Source: a virus. Taken from it: a DNA stretch of 64,000 bases. Position numbers and translations under genes: made by a program. Shown piece after piece: positions 36,785 to 44,226 of the stretch. The stretch is from positions 1-64,000 of the IMG/VR virus record IMGVR_UViG_3300020202_000063. One strand, given 5' to 3'. Below the pieces are notes generated by a model that was not told the DNA's origin, did no database searches, and was given only the letters and a program-made list of their open reading frames with translations. Numbering within the stretch: the first letter of the stretch is position 1; every line of letters begins with the position of its first letter.

Positions 36785-38415
36785 TGGACGGTTTACCGGA
36801 TATCTTCAAAGATAAGATAGAGATTTTTTCCACTATTAAGGTTATTGAGGAAACTCAGTCGCCTTTTAAGAAGGAAGAAATCACTGCTTCGTTAGATAAA
36901 TTAAAGGATATTTTTCCTAAATGGGTAGATGTAGATTCTACTCCCGATATTCTATTTCTTGCCTCTAATCTAGTTGTGTGCGATGTAATGAATGGCAATC
37001 ATGTTTGTTTGCCCCTTTCCGTCGCCAAAGAAGTATACAAAGGCTTTATTAATAAGCTTGTTGATATTGAGCATGATAGAAAGAGAATTGTTGGTTTTAT
37101 TATAAATTCTGCTTTCACCAAAGTCGACACAGACGAAATTATAGAAGAGAAGGATTTGGATAGCTACGACGGTTTGGTCCAGATATCTTATGCTGCGGCC
37201 ATCTGGCGTTTAGCCGCACCAAAATTATCCGCATTTTTACTCAAGGCGTCCAATCCAGAATCTAAAGAATACAATCAGGTAAGTTCAAGTTTTGAACTCG
37301 CAGTTAGTGATTGGGATATTGCAGTGGGTTCCCCTCATGTAAAGAATGCGCGTATCATCAAAAGGGGTGACAAAGATTTTGATTTGTATGCTGCATATCT
37401 CCCCAATAACAAAGGCTCTGGGAAGACTAAACAGGGTGACTTTGTATATCGCGTGATTAAGGGGGAAGTTCTTCCTACGGGCGCGGGCTTGGTCGCCAAT
37501 CCAGCAAGTCAAGTCGAAGGTATCTACACCTTAGTTGGAGAAGAAGATATAGTCGAAAAGGAAGAGGGTAAGGAAAAAGCTGATATAAGTGTAGTAGAGA
37601 CTCCAAAAGTCGAGTCTACAGAGGTAACTACGGCAAATATTACGCTTCCTACCAATGAAATTTCTCAACAAAATATCGAAAATACTAAAATCGAGGGAAA
37701 ACTAAGTGTAAACTCTAATACAACCCACTCTATGAAAATTACCAAAGTAGAAGATATCGTCGCATCTCTTTTTAAAGAGGAAACAACTGCAAGCGCCGTT
37801 ACTGCTTTCATTGCTGCCGAGATTGCTAAGTCCAGTGAACAATATGTCAAGGATTTACAGGCGCAGAAAGACCTAAGTAAGAAGCTTGAGGAAGCAAAGG
37901 CTTCTGCGGAGACAAAGGCACAGGAACTTCAGACGAAGGTAACCGAACTTGCGAACCGCCTTAATGAAATTGAGGCTCAAAAGGCCGCTCAACAGGCCGA
38001 AGCAGATTTCAATCAACGTATGAATGCGTTTGAAGAAGAATATGACCTTGATGAAGAAGACCGCAAGTCTCTCACGGTTGATATTAAGGCATGCAAGACG
38101 AAGGAAGAATTCGAAACTTTCGTGGCTAAGATTAAGCCGCTCATGAAGGAAAAGAGCAAGACTTTCAAAAAGGAAAAAGCTTCCAAGCTTGAAGAGGCTG
38201 TTAAGGCCGCAAAAGCAACTGGCGTTTCTATTGATACCGTTAAGGTTGACCCAAAGACATTGGATTTCGTTGAAATCGTTGCTTCGGTAAAAGAGACACC
38301 AAAACAGGAAAATGTTCCAAACACACCTCCCCCAGCAGGAGAAAAGAGTCTTGTAGAGCGTATGCAGGCTTTCAAAGACCAGATTAGCTTTAACGGCAAA
38401 GTCGTTAAACAGTAA
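36784..38415 (+). CDS. Prohead protease-scaffold fusion
   Basis: A 543-residue protein. Residues 1-245 look like a herpesvirus-fold prohead protease, with INKLVDIEHDRKRIVGFI (candidate catalytic H97) and the serine in NQVSSSFELAVSDWD (168-169). A Glu/Thr-rich linker spans 255-315. From about residue 317 begins a coiled-coil scaffold with LQAQKDLSKKLEEAKASAET and long Lys/Glu helices to the end. Lambda C/Nu3 is a known case of protease and scaffold from nested frames. Here an internal promoter-like element and ATG lie exactly at the boundary. Confidence 0.8.
   Translation: MDGLPDIFKDKIEIFSTIKVIEETQSPFKKEEITASLDKLKDIFPKWVDVDSTPDILFLASNLVVCDVMNGNHVCLPLSVAKEVYKGFINKLVDIEHDRKRIVGFIINSAFTKVDTDEIIEEKDLDSYDGLVQISYAAAIWRLAAPKLSAFLLKASNPESKEYNQVSSSFELAVSDWDIAVGSPHVKNARIIKRGDKDFDLYAAYLPNNKGSGKTKQGDFVYRVIKGEVLPTGAGLVANPASQVEGIYTLVGEEDIVEKEEGKEKADISVVETPKVESTEVTTANITLPTNEISQQNIENTKIEGKLSVNSNTTHSMKITKVEDIVASLFKEETTASAVTAFIAAEIAKSSEQYVKDLQAQKDLSKKLEEAKASAETKAQELQTKVTELANRLNEIEAQKAAQQAEADFNQRMNAFEEEYDLDEEDRKSLTVDIKACKTKEEFETFVAKIKPLMKEKSKTFKKEKASKLEEAVKAAKATGVSIDTVKVDPKTLDFVEIVASVKETPKQENVPNTPPPAGEKSLVERMQAFKDQISFNGKVVKQ
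37706..37712 (+). promoter_or_regulatory. Internal GTGTAAA late-promoter-like element
   Basis: Lies inside the protease-scaffold gene, 26 bases before the in-frame ATG at 37732 where the scaffold part begins. A chance match cannot be excluded, but the position is apt. Confidence 0.5.
37732..38415 (+). CDS. Nested scaffold protein (internal start)
   Basis: Translation from the in-frame ATG (residue 317 of the fusion) would give a 227-residue scaffold beginning MKITKVEDIVASLFKEE and containing the whole coiled-coil region. A GTGTAAA element 26 bases upstream supports separate expression. No clear Shine-Dalgarno sequence precedes it, as in many genes of this phage. Separate scaffold would supply the excess over protease needed in capsid assembly. 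Confidence 0.45.
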   Translation: MKITKVEDIVASLFKEETTASAVTAFIAAEIAKSSEQYVKDLQAQKDLSKKLEEAKASAETKAQELQTKVTELANRLNEIEAQKAAQQAEADFNQRMNAFEEEYDLDEEDRKSLTVDIKACKTKEEFETFVAKIKPLMKEKSKTFKKEKASKLEEAVKAAKATGVSIDTVKVDPKTLDFVEIVASVKETPKQENVPNTPPPAGEKSLVERMQAFKDQISFNGKVVKQ

Positions 38416-38444
38416 CCCCTATAAACTTTAATTTATAAAATAAC

Positions 38445-39086
38445 ATGCCAAATACAACCACATTTGCAAATACTCGTATTCACCCAACGAGAGACTATAG
38501 TGAACACGAAGTCATTAATATGTTCTCGAAGGACCGTACTGGTGAGGCAGGCGAACTCGTAAGAATCGTTCGTAGCACACCAAGCGAAACCAACAAATTC
38601 AGCAATACAACTGTCGGCGCGTCTTTCAGCCGCACGTACAATAAGTTCTACGAAACAACCGACAAGGTTCGCGCTACGGCGGGCGGTCAGTATGCAGACA
38701 CGAAGTACAACGTACTCGGTTTGACGCTGAATGCTACCCTTTCGCATGACGAAAACGGTCTTCCACTTTTCAATAACCCGCAGCGCCGCGAGGAATTGCA
38801 GTGCGTTATGTCCGGTGAAACGGTTCCCGTTCTCCGTCGTGGTGTTATTGGTGTTTATAGCAATGGCTATGTTGGCACCCCAACAGTCGGCTACGCAGTA
38901 GTACCATTCTCCGGTGGTAACGGTATGCTCGCTTTCGTTGACCCAACTAATACAGGCGAACTTGGTGGTATCGGTGGTTCAGTTCTCCCAACGCCACGTT
39001 ATCGCGAAAATCAAGTCATTGGTTACTGCCTTAGCTCGTCCGGTGATGAACTTGGAGGCTACGCCCTTATCAGTCTCGAACTCTAA
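38445..39086 (+). CDS. Capsid decoration-like protein
   Basis: A 213-residue beta-rich protein lying between scaffold and major capsid genes. It is rich in Gly, Val and Thr (VLRRGVIGVYSNGYVGTPTV) and uses highly biased codons like the capsid gene, suggesting strong expression. That size, composition and position fit head decoration or stabilising proteins. No Shine-Dalgarno sequence precedes the ATG, which is preceded by an A/T-rich leader. Confidence 0.6.
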   Translation: MPNTTTFANTRIHPTRDYSEHEVINMFSKDRTGEAGELVRIVRSTPSETNKFSNTTVGASFSRTYNKFYETTDKVRATAGGQYADTKYNVLGLTLNATLSHDENGLPLFNNPQRREELQCVMSGETVPVLRRGVIGVYSNGYVGTPTVGYAVVPFSGGNGMLAFVDPTNTGELGGIGGSVLPTPRYRENQVIGYCLSSSGDELGGYALISLEL

Positions 39087-39117
39087 GTTTTAAACCAACA
39101 GAAAGGAAACTTTTTAC

Positions 39118-40227
39118 ATGAAAATTACCATCAATAGAACACCAGAGCAAGTTGAACTTGTGAAGCTTATGGCTAGCAAGAACAAGTTGAAGGCTATCGA
39201 AGCTCAAGAGGCATTCGCTGCTTTCATCGCCCCTGTTATCCAGAACATTCTTCAACAGGCTCCCGTTATCTCCCGCTTTTATAAGGACATCGCATACGAT
39301 TCCAATAGCAATCCATCAATTCCTCTCGACCTATATTACGACGTAACCCAGAAGGGTCTCGTTCGCGTATGGTCACAGACAATGCCCGGTAGCTTGGCTA
39401 CAGCCATCACTCAGGGTATCACGGAAATGATTCCTTCTACATACAATCTTACCTCTGCCGTATCGTTCCTCAAGAGCTATGCCGCAGCCGGTCGCTTGGA
39501 TGTAGTTGCAAAGACACTTGAACGCATGGCGCAGGAAGTATTGCTCAAGCAGGAAGTCAATTCCGCTTCGGTTATGCTCTCCGCTCTCGCTGGCGCGCAG
39601 TACGGCAATACAAATGCCTATCAGACAATTCGCTCTACGAACAAGGCAAACTTGGTTCCAAACGACCTCCTTCGTTTGATGACATTGGCCGCGCGCGTCA
39701 ACGCTTCGTGGGTTGGTGGTACTCCTACCAATGCTCCCCGTGGTTTGACCGACCTTATTCTCTCGCCAGAAGCGGTTGAGAAGGTCAAGGGTTGGGCATA
39801 TGAGCCACTTAATACACGTGGCGCCGCAATTCCAACTCAGGCTGGTATTGCAGAGCAAATCTATAACACTGCTGGTCTCCCAAGCATCTACGGTGTTACG
39901 CTCAATCAGGTTAACGAATTCGGTGTAGGATACTCCTACAATACGATTTTCGATACCGCCGCAGGTTCTAATTCGTACCCAGCATCGCCAACTGGTGGTT
40001 CTGCCGCCGCATTCGACGGCACCAGTGAGGAAATCATTGTTGGTCTCGATGCAACACGCGATAATCTTCTCCGTCCAGTTCTTACCAATGGTAATGAAGG
40101 AAGCACGTTTGAGATTAGCGCCGACGACCAATTCTTCGTCCGTTCGGAAAAGATTGGCTTCTACGGTAAACTCCGTGAAGGTCGCGTTGCAGTCGATACC
40201 CGCGCAATGCTCGGCCTCATTATGTAA
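39118..40227 (+). CDS. Major capsid protein (HK97 fold)
   Basis: A 369-residue protein with features of HK97-type capsid proteins: an N-terminal helical arm, then the long central region with LTDLILSPEAVEKVKGWAYE and a C-terminal strand pair (FFVRSEKIGFYGKLREGRVA). The ribosome site AGAAAGGA is among the strongest in the window, codons are highly biased, and a terminator follows at 40248. The gene order (terminase, portal, protease-scaffold, decoration, capsid) is canonical. It forms the shell. Confidence 0.88.
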   Translation: MKITINRTPEQVELVKLMASKNKLKAIEAQEAFAAFIAPVIQNILQQAPVISRFYKDIAYDSNSNPSIPLDLYYDVTQKGLVRVWSQTMPGSLATAITQGITEMIPSTYNLTSAVSFLKSYAAAGRLDVVAKTLERMAQEVLLKQEVNSASVMLSALAGAQYGNTNAYQTIRSTNKANLVPNDLLRLMTLAARVNASWVGGTPTNAPRGLTDLILSPEAVEKVKGWAYEPLNTRGAAIPTQAGIAEQIYNTAGLPSIYGVTLNQVNEFGVGYSYNTIFDTAAGSNSYPASPTGGSAAAFDGTSEEIIVGLDATRDNLLRPVLTNGNEGSTFEISADDQFFVRSEKIGFYGKLREGRVAVDTRAMLGLIM

Positions 40228-40247
40228 GGTCGATAAAATCGATTCTC

Positions 40248-40283
40248 GAAGCCCCCTTTCTGAAGAAGATTGGGGGTTTTTTA
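40248..40283 (+). terminator. Intrinsic terminator after the capsid gene
   Basis: CCCCC (40252-40256) pairs with GGGGG (40272-40276), extended by weaker G-T and A-T pairs, and is followed by a seven-base T tract. Confidence 0.8.
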
Positions 40284-40318
40284 TTTCGTTATTGTGGCCT
40301 CCCCGCGTATTATCATAC

Positions 40319-40768
40319 ATGGAAAAAGTAAATAACGATAAACAAAGAAAATGTGCCCGATGTAAAAATATATTTCCACTAGACTTGTTTCCAATAAATC
40401 GTGGTTTAAAACATGGACATGGCTACTATTGTAAGAATTGTAAAAACATAGTTAAACGCGAAAACAGACATCGTTATAGAGATAGAGAAAAAACTAAGAT
40501 ACAAACAATTAAATATAAGTATGGCCTCTCAGAACAAGAATATATTAATTTACTAGAAAGGTCTGGTCACCAATGCGCAATTTGTAAACGCTCCGATAAG
40601 AGGTTAGTTATAGACCATAATCATCAAACAAAACAAGTTCGTGGTTTACTCTGTGCCACATGCAATACTGGTCTCGGACACTTCTATGAAGATGAAGTAA
40701 TCCTTACTGGCGCTATAAATTATGTAAAAACCCATAAAATATTGCGCATTAATCAAAATCGAACATAG
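40319..40768 (+). CDS. Endonuclease VII-like HNH (homing-type) nuclease
   Basis: A 149-residue protein starting at ATG 40319, just after the capsid terminator. An N-terminal zinc ribbon (CARCKNIFP, YCKNCK) precedes the endonuclease VII-type core GHQCAICKR, VIDHNHQTKQVRGLLC and CNTGLGHF. Many copies of this family in phages are free-standing homing enzymes. The AT-rich coding sequence, unlike the capsid gene next to it, and the position between two transcription units fit an inserted selfish gene. A role in resolving DNA branches is the alternative. No GTGTAAT element precedes it. Confidence 0.8.
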   Translation: MEKVNNDKQRKCARCKNIFPLDLFPINRGLKHGHGYYCKNCKNIVKRENRHRYRDREKTKIQTIKYKYGLSEQEYINLLERSGHQCAICKRSDKRLVIDHNHQTKQVRGLLCATCNTGLGHFYEDEVILTGAINYVKTHKILRINQNRT

Positions 40769-40773
40769 AATAT

Positions 40774-40780
40774 GTGTAAT
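40774..40780 (+). promoter_or_regulatory. GTGTAAT late-promoter-like element
   Basis: Lies 14 bases before the ATG at 40788 and overlaps an earlier ATG at 40779. Read as a -10 element it predicts RNA starting at about 40787, i.e. a leaderless transcript from the second ATG. Confidence 0.6.
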
Positions 40781-40787
40781 GGGTGGC

Positions 40788-40961
40788 ATGCAATCAAAGA
40801 TTAAAATTACAGAAACTACAATTGAATTCGAAGAAATCAATGGAAAATTAGAAGCCCCCACACTCGACGATTTGGAAGCTTTTTCTCGGAATTTAACTGA
40901 CGAGGATAAAGAAGAGATTAAGAAATATTTCGCCAATCGTAAACCCAATACACTTAAATAA
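40788..40961 (+). CDS. Small acidic protein
   Basis: A 57-residue protein (60 if the overlapping ATG at 40779 is used). It is acidic and probably helical at the end (LTDEDKEEIKKYF). The start at 40788 is chosen because the upstream promoter-like element overlaps the earlier ATG. It ends one base before the next gene. I do not recognise the family. Confidence 0.5.
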   Translation: MQSKIKITETTIEFEEINGKLEAPTLDDLEAFSRNLTDEDKEEIKKYFANRKPNTLK

Positions 40962-40962
40962 T

Positions 40963-41340
40963 ATGCCTAAAAAGAAAATTCCATCAACAGAAATTACTGG
41001 CGATTTAAAGCCGCGTCTCTCTCTTTATGAAATGGTTGGACTAAATGTCAATCCATATAACCAAAGAACTCTTGAAGAGTATCAGGCTTACCTAGACACA
41101 CTCAGTTTTATTGAGTTACATGAGCATGCCGCGCAGGAAGCGGGTGTGGTGCCGATTGACGATAGAGAGAAGCTATTAGAAAGACTTAGCCGCCAATTCA
41201 TCGTTGTAAATGGTCAATTAGAAGCGAATGCAATTCAGGTTAAAGAATCGCGGGAACAACTTGAGGCTTCAAAGAAGAAGTCGAAACTAAGTCCTGAAAA
41301 ACAGCGCCAACTCAAGGAAATTTTGGCAAGAGGCCGTTAA
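40963..41340 (+). CDS. Hypothetical helical protein
   Basis: A 125-residue charged protein. After a short N-terminal region (PRLSLYEMVGLNVNPYNQRT) it is a continuous helix, with a coiled-coil-prone C-terminal third (ESREQLEASKKKSKLSPEKQ). It is co-transcribed with the small gene before it. A packaging or head-joining accessory role is possible, but nothing in the sequence decides it. Confidence 0.5.
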   Translation: MPKKKIPSTEITGDLKPRLSLYEMVGLNVNPYNQRTLEEYQAYLDTLSFIELHEHAAQEAGVVPIDDREKLLERLSRQFIVVNGQLEANAIQVKESREQLEASKKKSKLSPEKQRQLKEILARGR

Positions 41341-41344
41341 TTTA

Positions 41345-41351
41345 GTGTAAC
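41345..41351 (+). promoter_or_regulatory. GTGTAAC late-promoter-like element
   Basis: Lies 35 bases before the ATG at 41380, directly after the previous stop codon. Confidence 0.6.
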
Positions 41352-41379
41352 TTATAGATACAAAAACCCTTTTTAAACC

Positions 41380-41817
41380 ATGGCTTCTCTAGTCTATAGC
41401 AAATTTATCCAAAACGTCTTCAATGGTACGATTTCTCAGGTGGATTTTGATACCAACACCTTCAAGATGTTGTTAGTTACATCTTCTTACACACCAGATA
41501 GGGATGCACACGATTTTCGTAATGATATAACAAATGAAGTGGCAAACGGTAACGGATATACAACTGGCGGTGCCACTTTTGGCGCGATTACTGTAACACT
41601 TGACACTACCAATGACCGTATTGATATTACATTCCCGACAATTTCTTGGGCGAGTGCAACGTTTACTGCGCGCGCAGGTGTCATATACAAGGATGCGGGC
41701 GGGGCCGCAAGCGACCCCCTTATTGCGTACGTTGATTTTGGTACGGACGTAACCGCTACCGCTGGTACTTTCACAGTCACGTTCTCTGGTCCATTACGCT
41801 TCTCTAACGCAGCCTAA
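41380..41817 (+). CDS. Virion structural protein (beta-sandwich)
   Basis: A 145-residue beta-rich protein of a type common in phage structural regions, with FNGTISQVDFDTNTFKMLLV near the start, a GGATFGAITVTLD strand and a C-terminal TFTVTFSGPLRFS. It resembles small head or tail decoration proteins in siphoviruses. It begins a run of fibre-related genes separated by gaps of 3-12 bases. Confidence 0.6.
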   Translation: MASLVYSKFIQNVFNGTISQVDFDTNTFKMLLVTSSYTPDRDAHDFRNDITNEVANGNGYTTGGATFGAITVTLDTTNDRIDITFPTISWASATFTARAGVIYKDAGGAASDPLIAYVDFGTDVTATAGTFTVTFSGPLRFSNAA

Positions 41818-41829
41818 TTAGGATAACAT

Positions 41830-42168
41830 ATGGCTGATGCCCATAAAAATTTCAGTATCAGCGCTGTAACTAATAATCCGGGAACCGGTGGAACCTCACT
41901 CACTATAACGAGCGGCCATACGACCCGATTTCCCGACGCGCCTTTTAATGCTACTGTTTGTCCGGCCAGTACAACTCCGGACCCAAGCAATTCTGAAATT
42001 GTCCGGGTGATAGCCGTAGATGCCGGAACAAATACGTTCACAATTCAGCGCGCCCAAGAAAATACAACGGCCCGAAATATCGTGGCAACCGATTCAATAT
42101 TTGCGTCGGTTACGGTTAAAACTTTAACCGATGTTGAAACAGTAGCAAATCTAATGTTATTAATCTAA
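41830..42168 (+). CDS. Small beta-rich virion protein
   Basis: A 112-residue protein with the segment IVRVIAVDAGTNTFTIQRAQ, a turn found in many phage adhesin-related proteins that pair a value with its coordinate region. Short Gly/Thr-rich strands precede it. It probably forms part of a fibre or its attachment. It lies 12 bases after the previous gene. Confidence 0.55.
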   Translation: MADAHKNFSISAVTNNPGTGGTSLTITSGHTTRFPDAPFNATVCPASTTPDPSNSEIVRVIAVDAGTNTFTIQRAQENTTARNIVATDSIFASVTVKTLTDVETVANLMLLI

Positions 42169-42171
42169 TCC

Positions 42172-42594
42172 ATGCCTAAACAAACTGCACTTTATCTCCC
42201 TGCTAACGTCAATAATTCGGGCGTAAATTTTGTCAATTCCGATGGCGTAGCATTCAAGAATCTTTACACTGCCGGAAATAATGATTCGGACGTTTATTCT
42301 ATCATTGCCGCGAGTAATGATTCTTCAGTTCGCGCCTTTCAATTAGCAATTCAACGTTCATCCATAAACTATCCACTTGGGACCATTTCAATTCCTACTG
42401 GTGCGGGCGGCACAAGCGCCGCTGTCCCTTCTGTCGATATGATAAATTCTACTTCCGTGCCGGGTTTACCCGTAAATGGCGCTGGTAAGCGATATATCTC
42501 CCTTCGTTCGGGTGAAAATCTTGTTGTAGCGCCAATGGTGGCATTCACTGCGGGTGCAACTGGTTGGGTATCAGCCTTTGGTCAAGATTATTAA
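42172..42594 (+). CDS. Beta-rich virion protein
   Basis: A 140-residue protein (PKQTALYLPANVNNSGVNFV at the start) with strands spaced by Asn/Ser turns and a C-terminal SGENLVVAPMVAFTAGATGW. It resembles small decoration or fibre-associated proteins. It lies three bases after the previous gene and five bases before the next. There is no catalytic motif. Confidence 0.5.
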   Translation: MPKQTALYLPANVNNSGVNFVNSDGVAFKNLYTAGNNDSDVYSIIAASNDSSVRAFQLAIQRSSINYPLGTISIPTGAGGTSAAVPSVDMINSTSVPGLPVNGAGKRYISLRSGENLVVAPMVAFTAGATGWVSAFGQDY

Positions 42595-42599
42595 AATTT

Positions 42600-43721
42600 A
42601 TGCGCGTTTTAACGTCCCCTCAATTCAGGCCCGCGCCTGTTACTCAAACTGCGTTGGACGATGTACGCAAGTCTTCACGTATTAAAATTTCGCAGGCGGC
42701 GCATGGTTTAGTCGCAGAAGATGTAGTTTATAGTAATGCTGGTATTTGGGCCAAAGCAAAAGCGGATGCATTAACCACATCTTCGGTTGTTGGAGTTGTT
42801 GAGTCTGTTCTCGATATCAATACCGCCATAATCGTTATAAACGGTGAATTTACATTCACTACCGCCAAAACATCCAGCAGTATTTATTATTTGTCGGATA
42901 CTACAGCGGGGCTACTTACCCTTACACCGCCAACAGCTACAACTTCATATGTTGTTCAAGTGATAATTACGACGAGTACGGGCGCGGCATTTGTACAGGT
43001 TGGGGAACCAATGGCGTTGGCAAAATTGGCGATTACCGATATTGACAAGATGGATGCCACAACAGTAAATGGAGACCCAAATTCTAAAGTCGCTATTGGT
43101 TCGCATTTTTTAACGACTGAACCATTTACAACGATAACAGCCAATACAGGTACAGCTACTATTGCTGCGGCAGCGAGCGCACAAGGTATATTAACATTAA
43201 GTACCGAATCTAATTCAGCGGGTACAGCCGGTATTTATATTGGTCAGACTACTGGCACCCTAAATCAAATCGGATTGGGGCCAATAACAATTAAGGGAAG
43301 AATTAATCTTCCTGCGCTTTCAACAGCCAGCGAAGAATACATCTTTCGCTTTGGACTTGGTAACAACGTTACTGCTGCACCTACCATCGGTGTATTTTTT
43401 GAATATGATAGAGCATCAAATACGCTATGGCGATTGAGGAGTGGTAACGGTTCAGTTACAACGGTAAATGCTAGCGGAACTGGTTCAACTGTAGTACAAG
43501 CCACTTGGACAAAACTGCGTATTGAAATAAATGCTGCCGGTACAGCCGCAGAATTTTTTGTTAATGATGTTTCGATGGGTGTCGCAACAGGAACAATGCC
43601 AGTAAGCCCCGGTAACACATGCGGTCTTTTCGTTTCTATTATTAAAAGTGCGGGTACAACTGCTCGTACAGCCCAAGTTGATTATGCTTGGATGAAATTA
43701 GATATAACAAATCCAATGTAA
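42600..43721 (+). CDS. Tail fibre / lectin-like virion protein
   Basis: I chose the ATG at 42600 because an earlier in-frame start would overlap the preceding gene. The 373-residue protein has an N-terminal attachment part and, from about residue 180, a jelly-roll region (KGRINLPALSTASEEYIFRF, later WTKLRIEINAAGTAAEFFVN). That pattern is typical of concanavalin-like sugar-binding domains in phage fibres. It probably binds surface glycans. Confidence 0.6.
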   Translation: MRVLTSPQFRPAPVTQTALDDVRKSSRIKISQAAHGLVAEDVVYSNAGIWAKAKADALTTSSVVGVVESVLDINTAIIVINGEFTFTTAKTSSSIYYLSDTTAGLLTLTPPTATTSYVVQVIITTSTGAAFVQVGEPMALAKLAITDIDKMDATTVNGDPNSKVAIGSHFLTTEPFTTITANTGTATIAAAASAQGILTLSTESNSAGTAGIYIGQTTGTLNQIGLGPITIKGRINLPALSTASEEYIFRFGLGNNVTAAPTIGVFFEYDRASNTLWRLRSGNGSVTTVNASGTGSTVVQATWTKLRIEINAAGTAAEFFVNDVSMGVATGTMPVSPGNTCGLFVSIIKSAGTTARTAQVDYAWMKLDITNPM

Positions 43722-43727
43722 CATAAT

Positions 43728-44222
43728 ATGATACTACACGTTTGGAAAAATCCTAATTCTCGTTGTTTGGCTGAATGTATTCAAATTCAGGACAAACAGC
43801 CATATAGTACGATTGACCCTGAAACTGGCACAAAAATATATTTACCAATTCCTGTCGAAGACATTCCTGCTTTACCATATGAAATTATTGGTGATGGGTC
43901 TGTAGAGGATTTTGAAGCGTGGAGGGTACAACAAATAGCTACAGGCTGGGTCGCAGCGCCGCCAGAGCCAATAGTCCCATCCGCAGTTACTTGTGCAACT
44001 TTACGTATAGCTATAAAACGTCTTTATGGAATTACAGAAGAAAATGTTGATGCATTGATTGCTGGAATTTCGGATGTAAATGCCAAATGGGAAGCCGAAA
44101 CCCTTTGGAAGAAATCTCCAACAATTAGGAGACGGCATCCTCTTGTATTATCCTTTTCGGCAGCGTTTGGATTAACCTCTAGTCAAGTAGACCAAGCGTT
44201 TATATTAGCTGAGACTTTGTAA
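43728..44222 (+). CDS. Hypothetical fibre-associated protein
   Basis: A 164-residue protein. The first 90 residues (VWKNPNSRCLAECIQIQDKQ, then GWVAAPPEPIVPS) resemble short N-terminal segments of tail fibre assembly proteins. The C-terminal helices (TLRIAIKRLYGITEENVDAL) match a small helical unit often found after a proline hinge in phage tail accessory genes. It sits between two fibre genes, which fits a chaperone or connector role. Confidence 0.5.
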   Translation: MILHVWKNPNSRCLAECIQIQDKQPYSTIDPETGTKIYLPIPVEDIPALPYEIIGDGSVEDFEAWRVQQIATGWVAAPPEPIVPSAVTCATLRIAIKRLYGITEENVDALIAGISDVNAKWEAETLWKKSPTIRRRHPLVLSFSAAFGLTSSQVDQAFILAETL

Positions 44223-44226
44223 TCGA

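Noticed and set aside
39373-40320. 315-codon open frame opposite the major capsid gene
   Set aside because: The plus strand encodes a clear HK97-type capsid protein. Long antisense frames are expected opposite strongly codon-biased genes.
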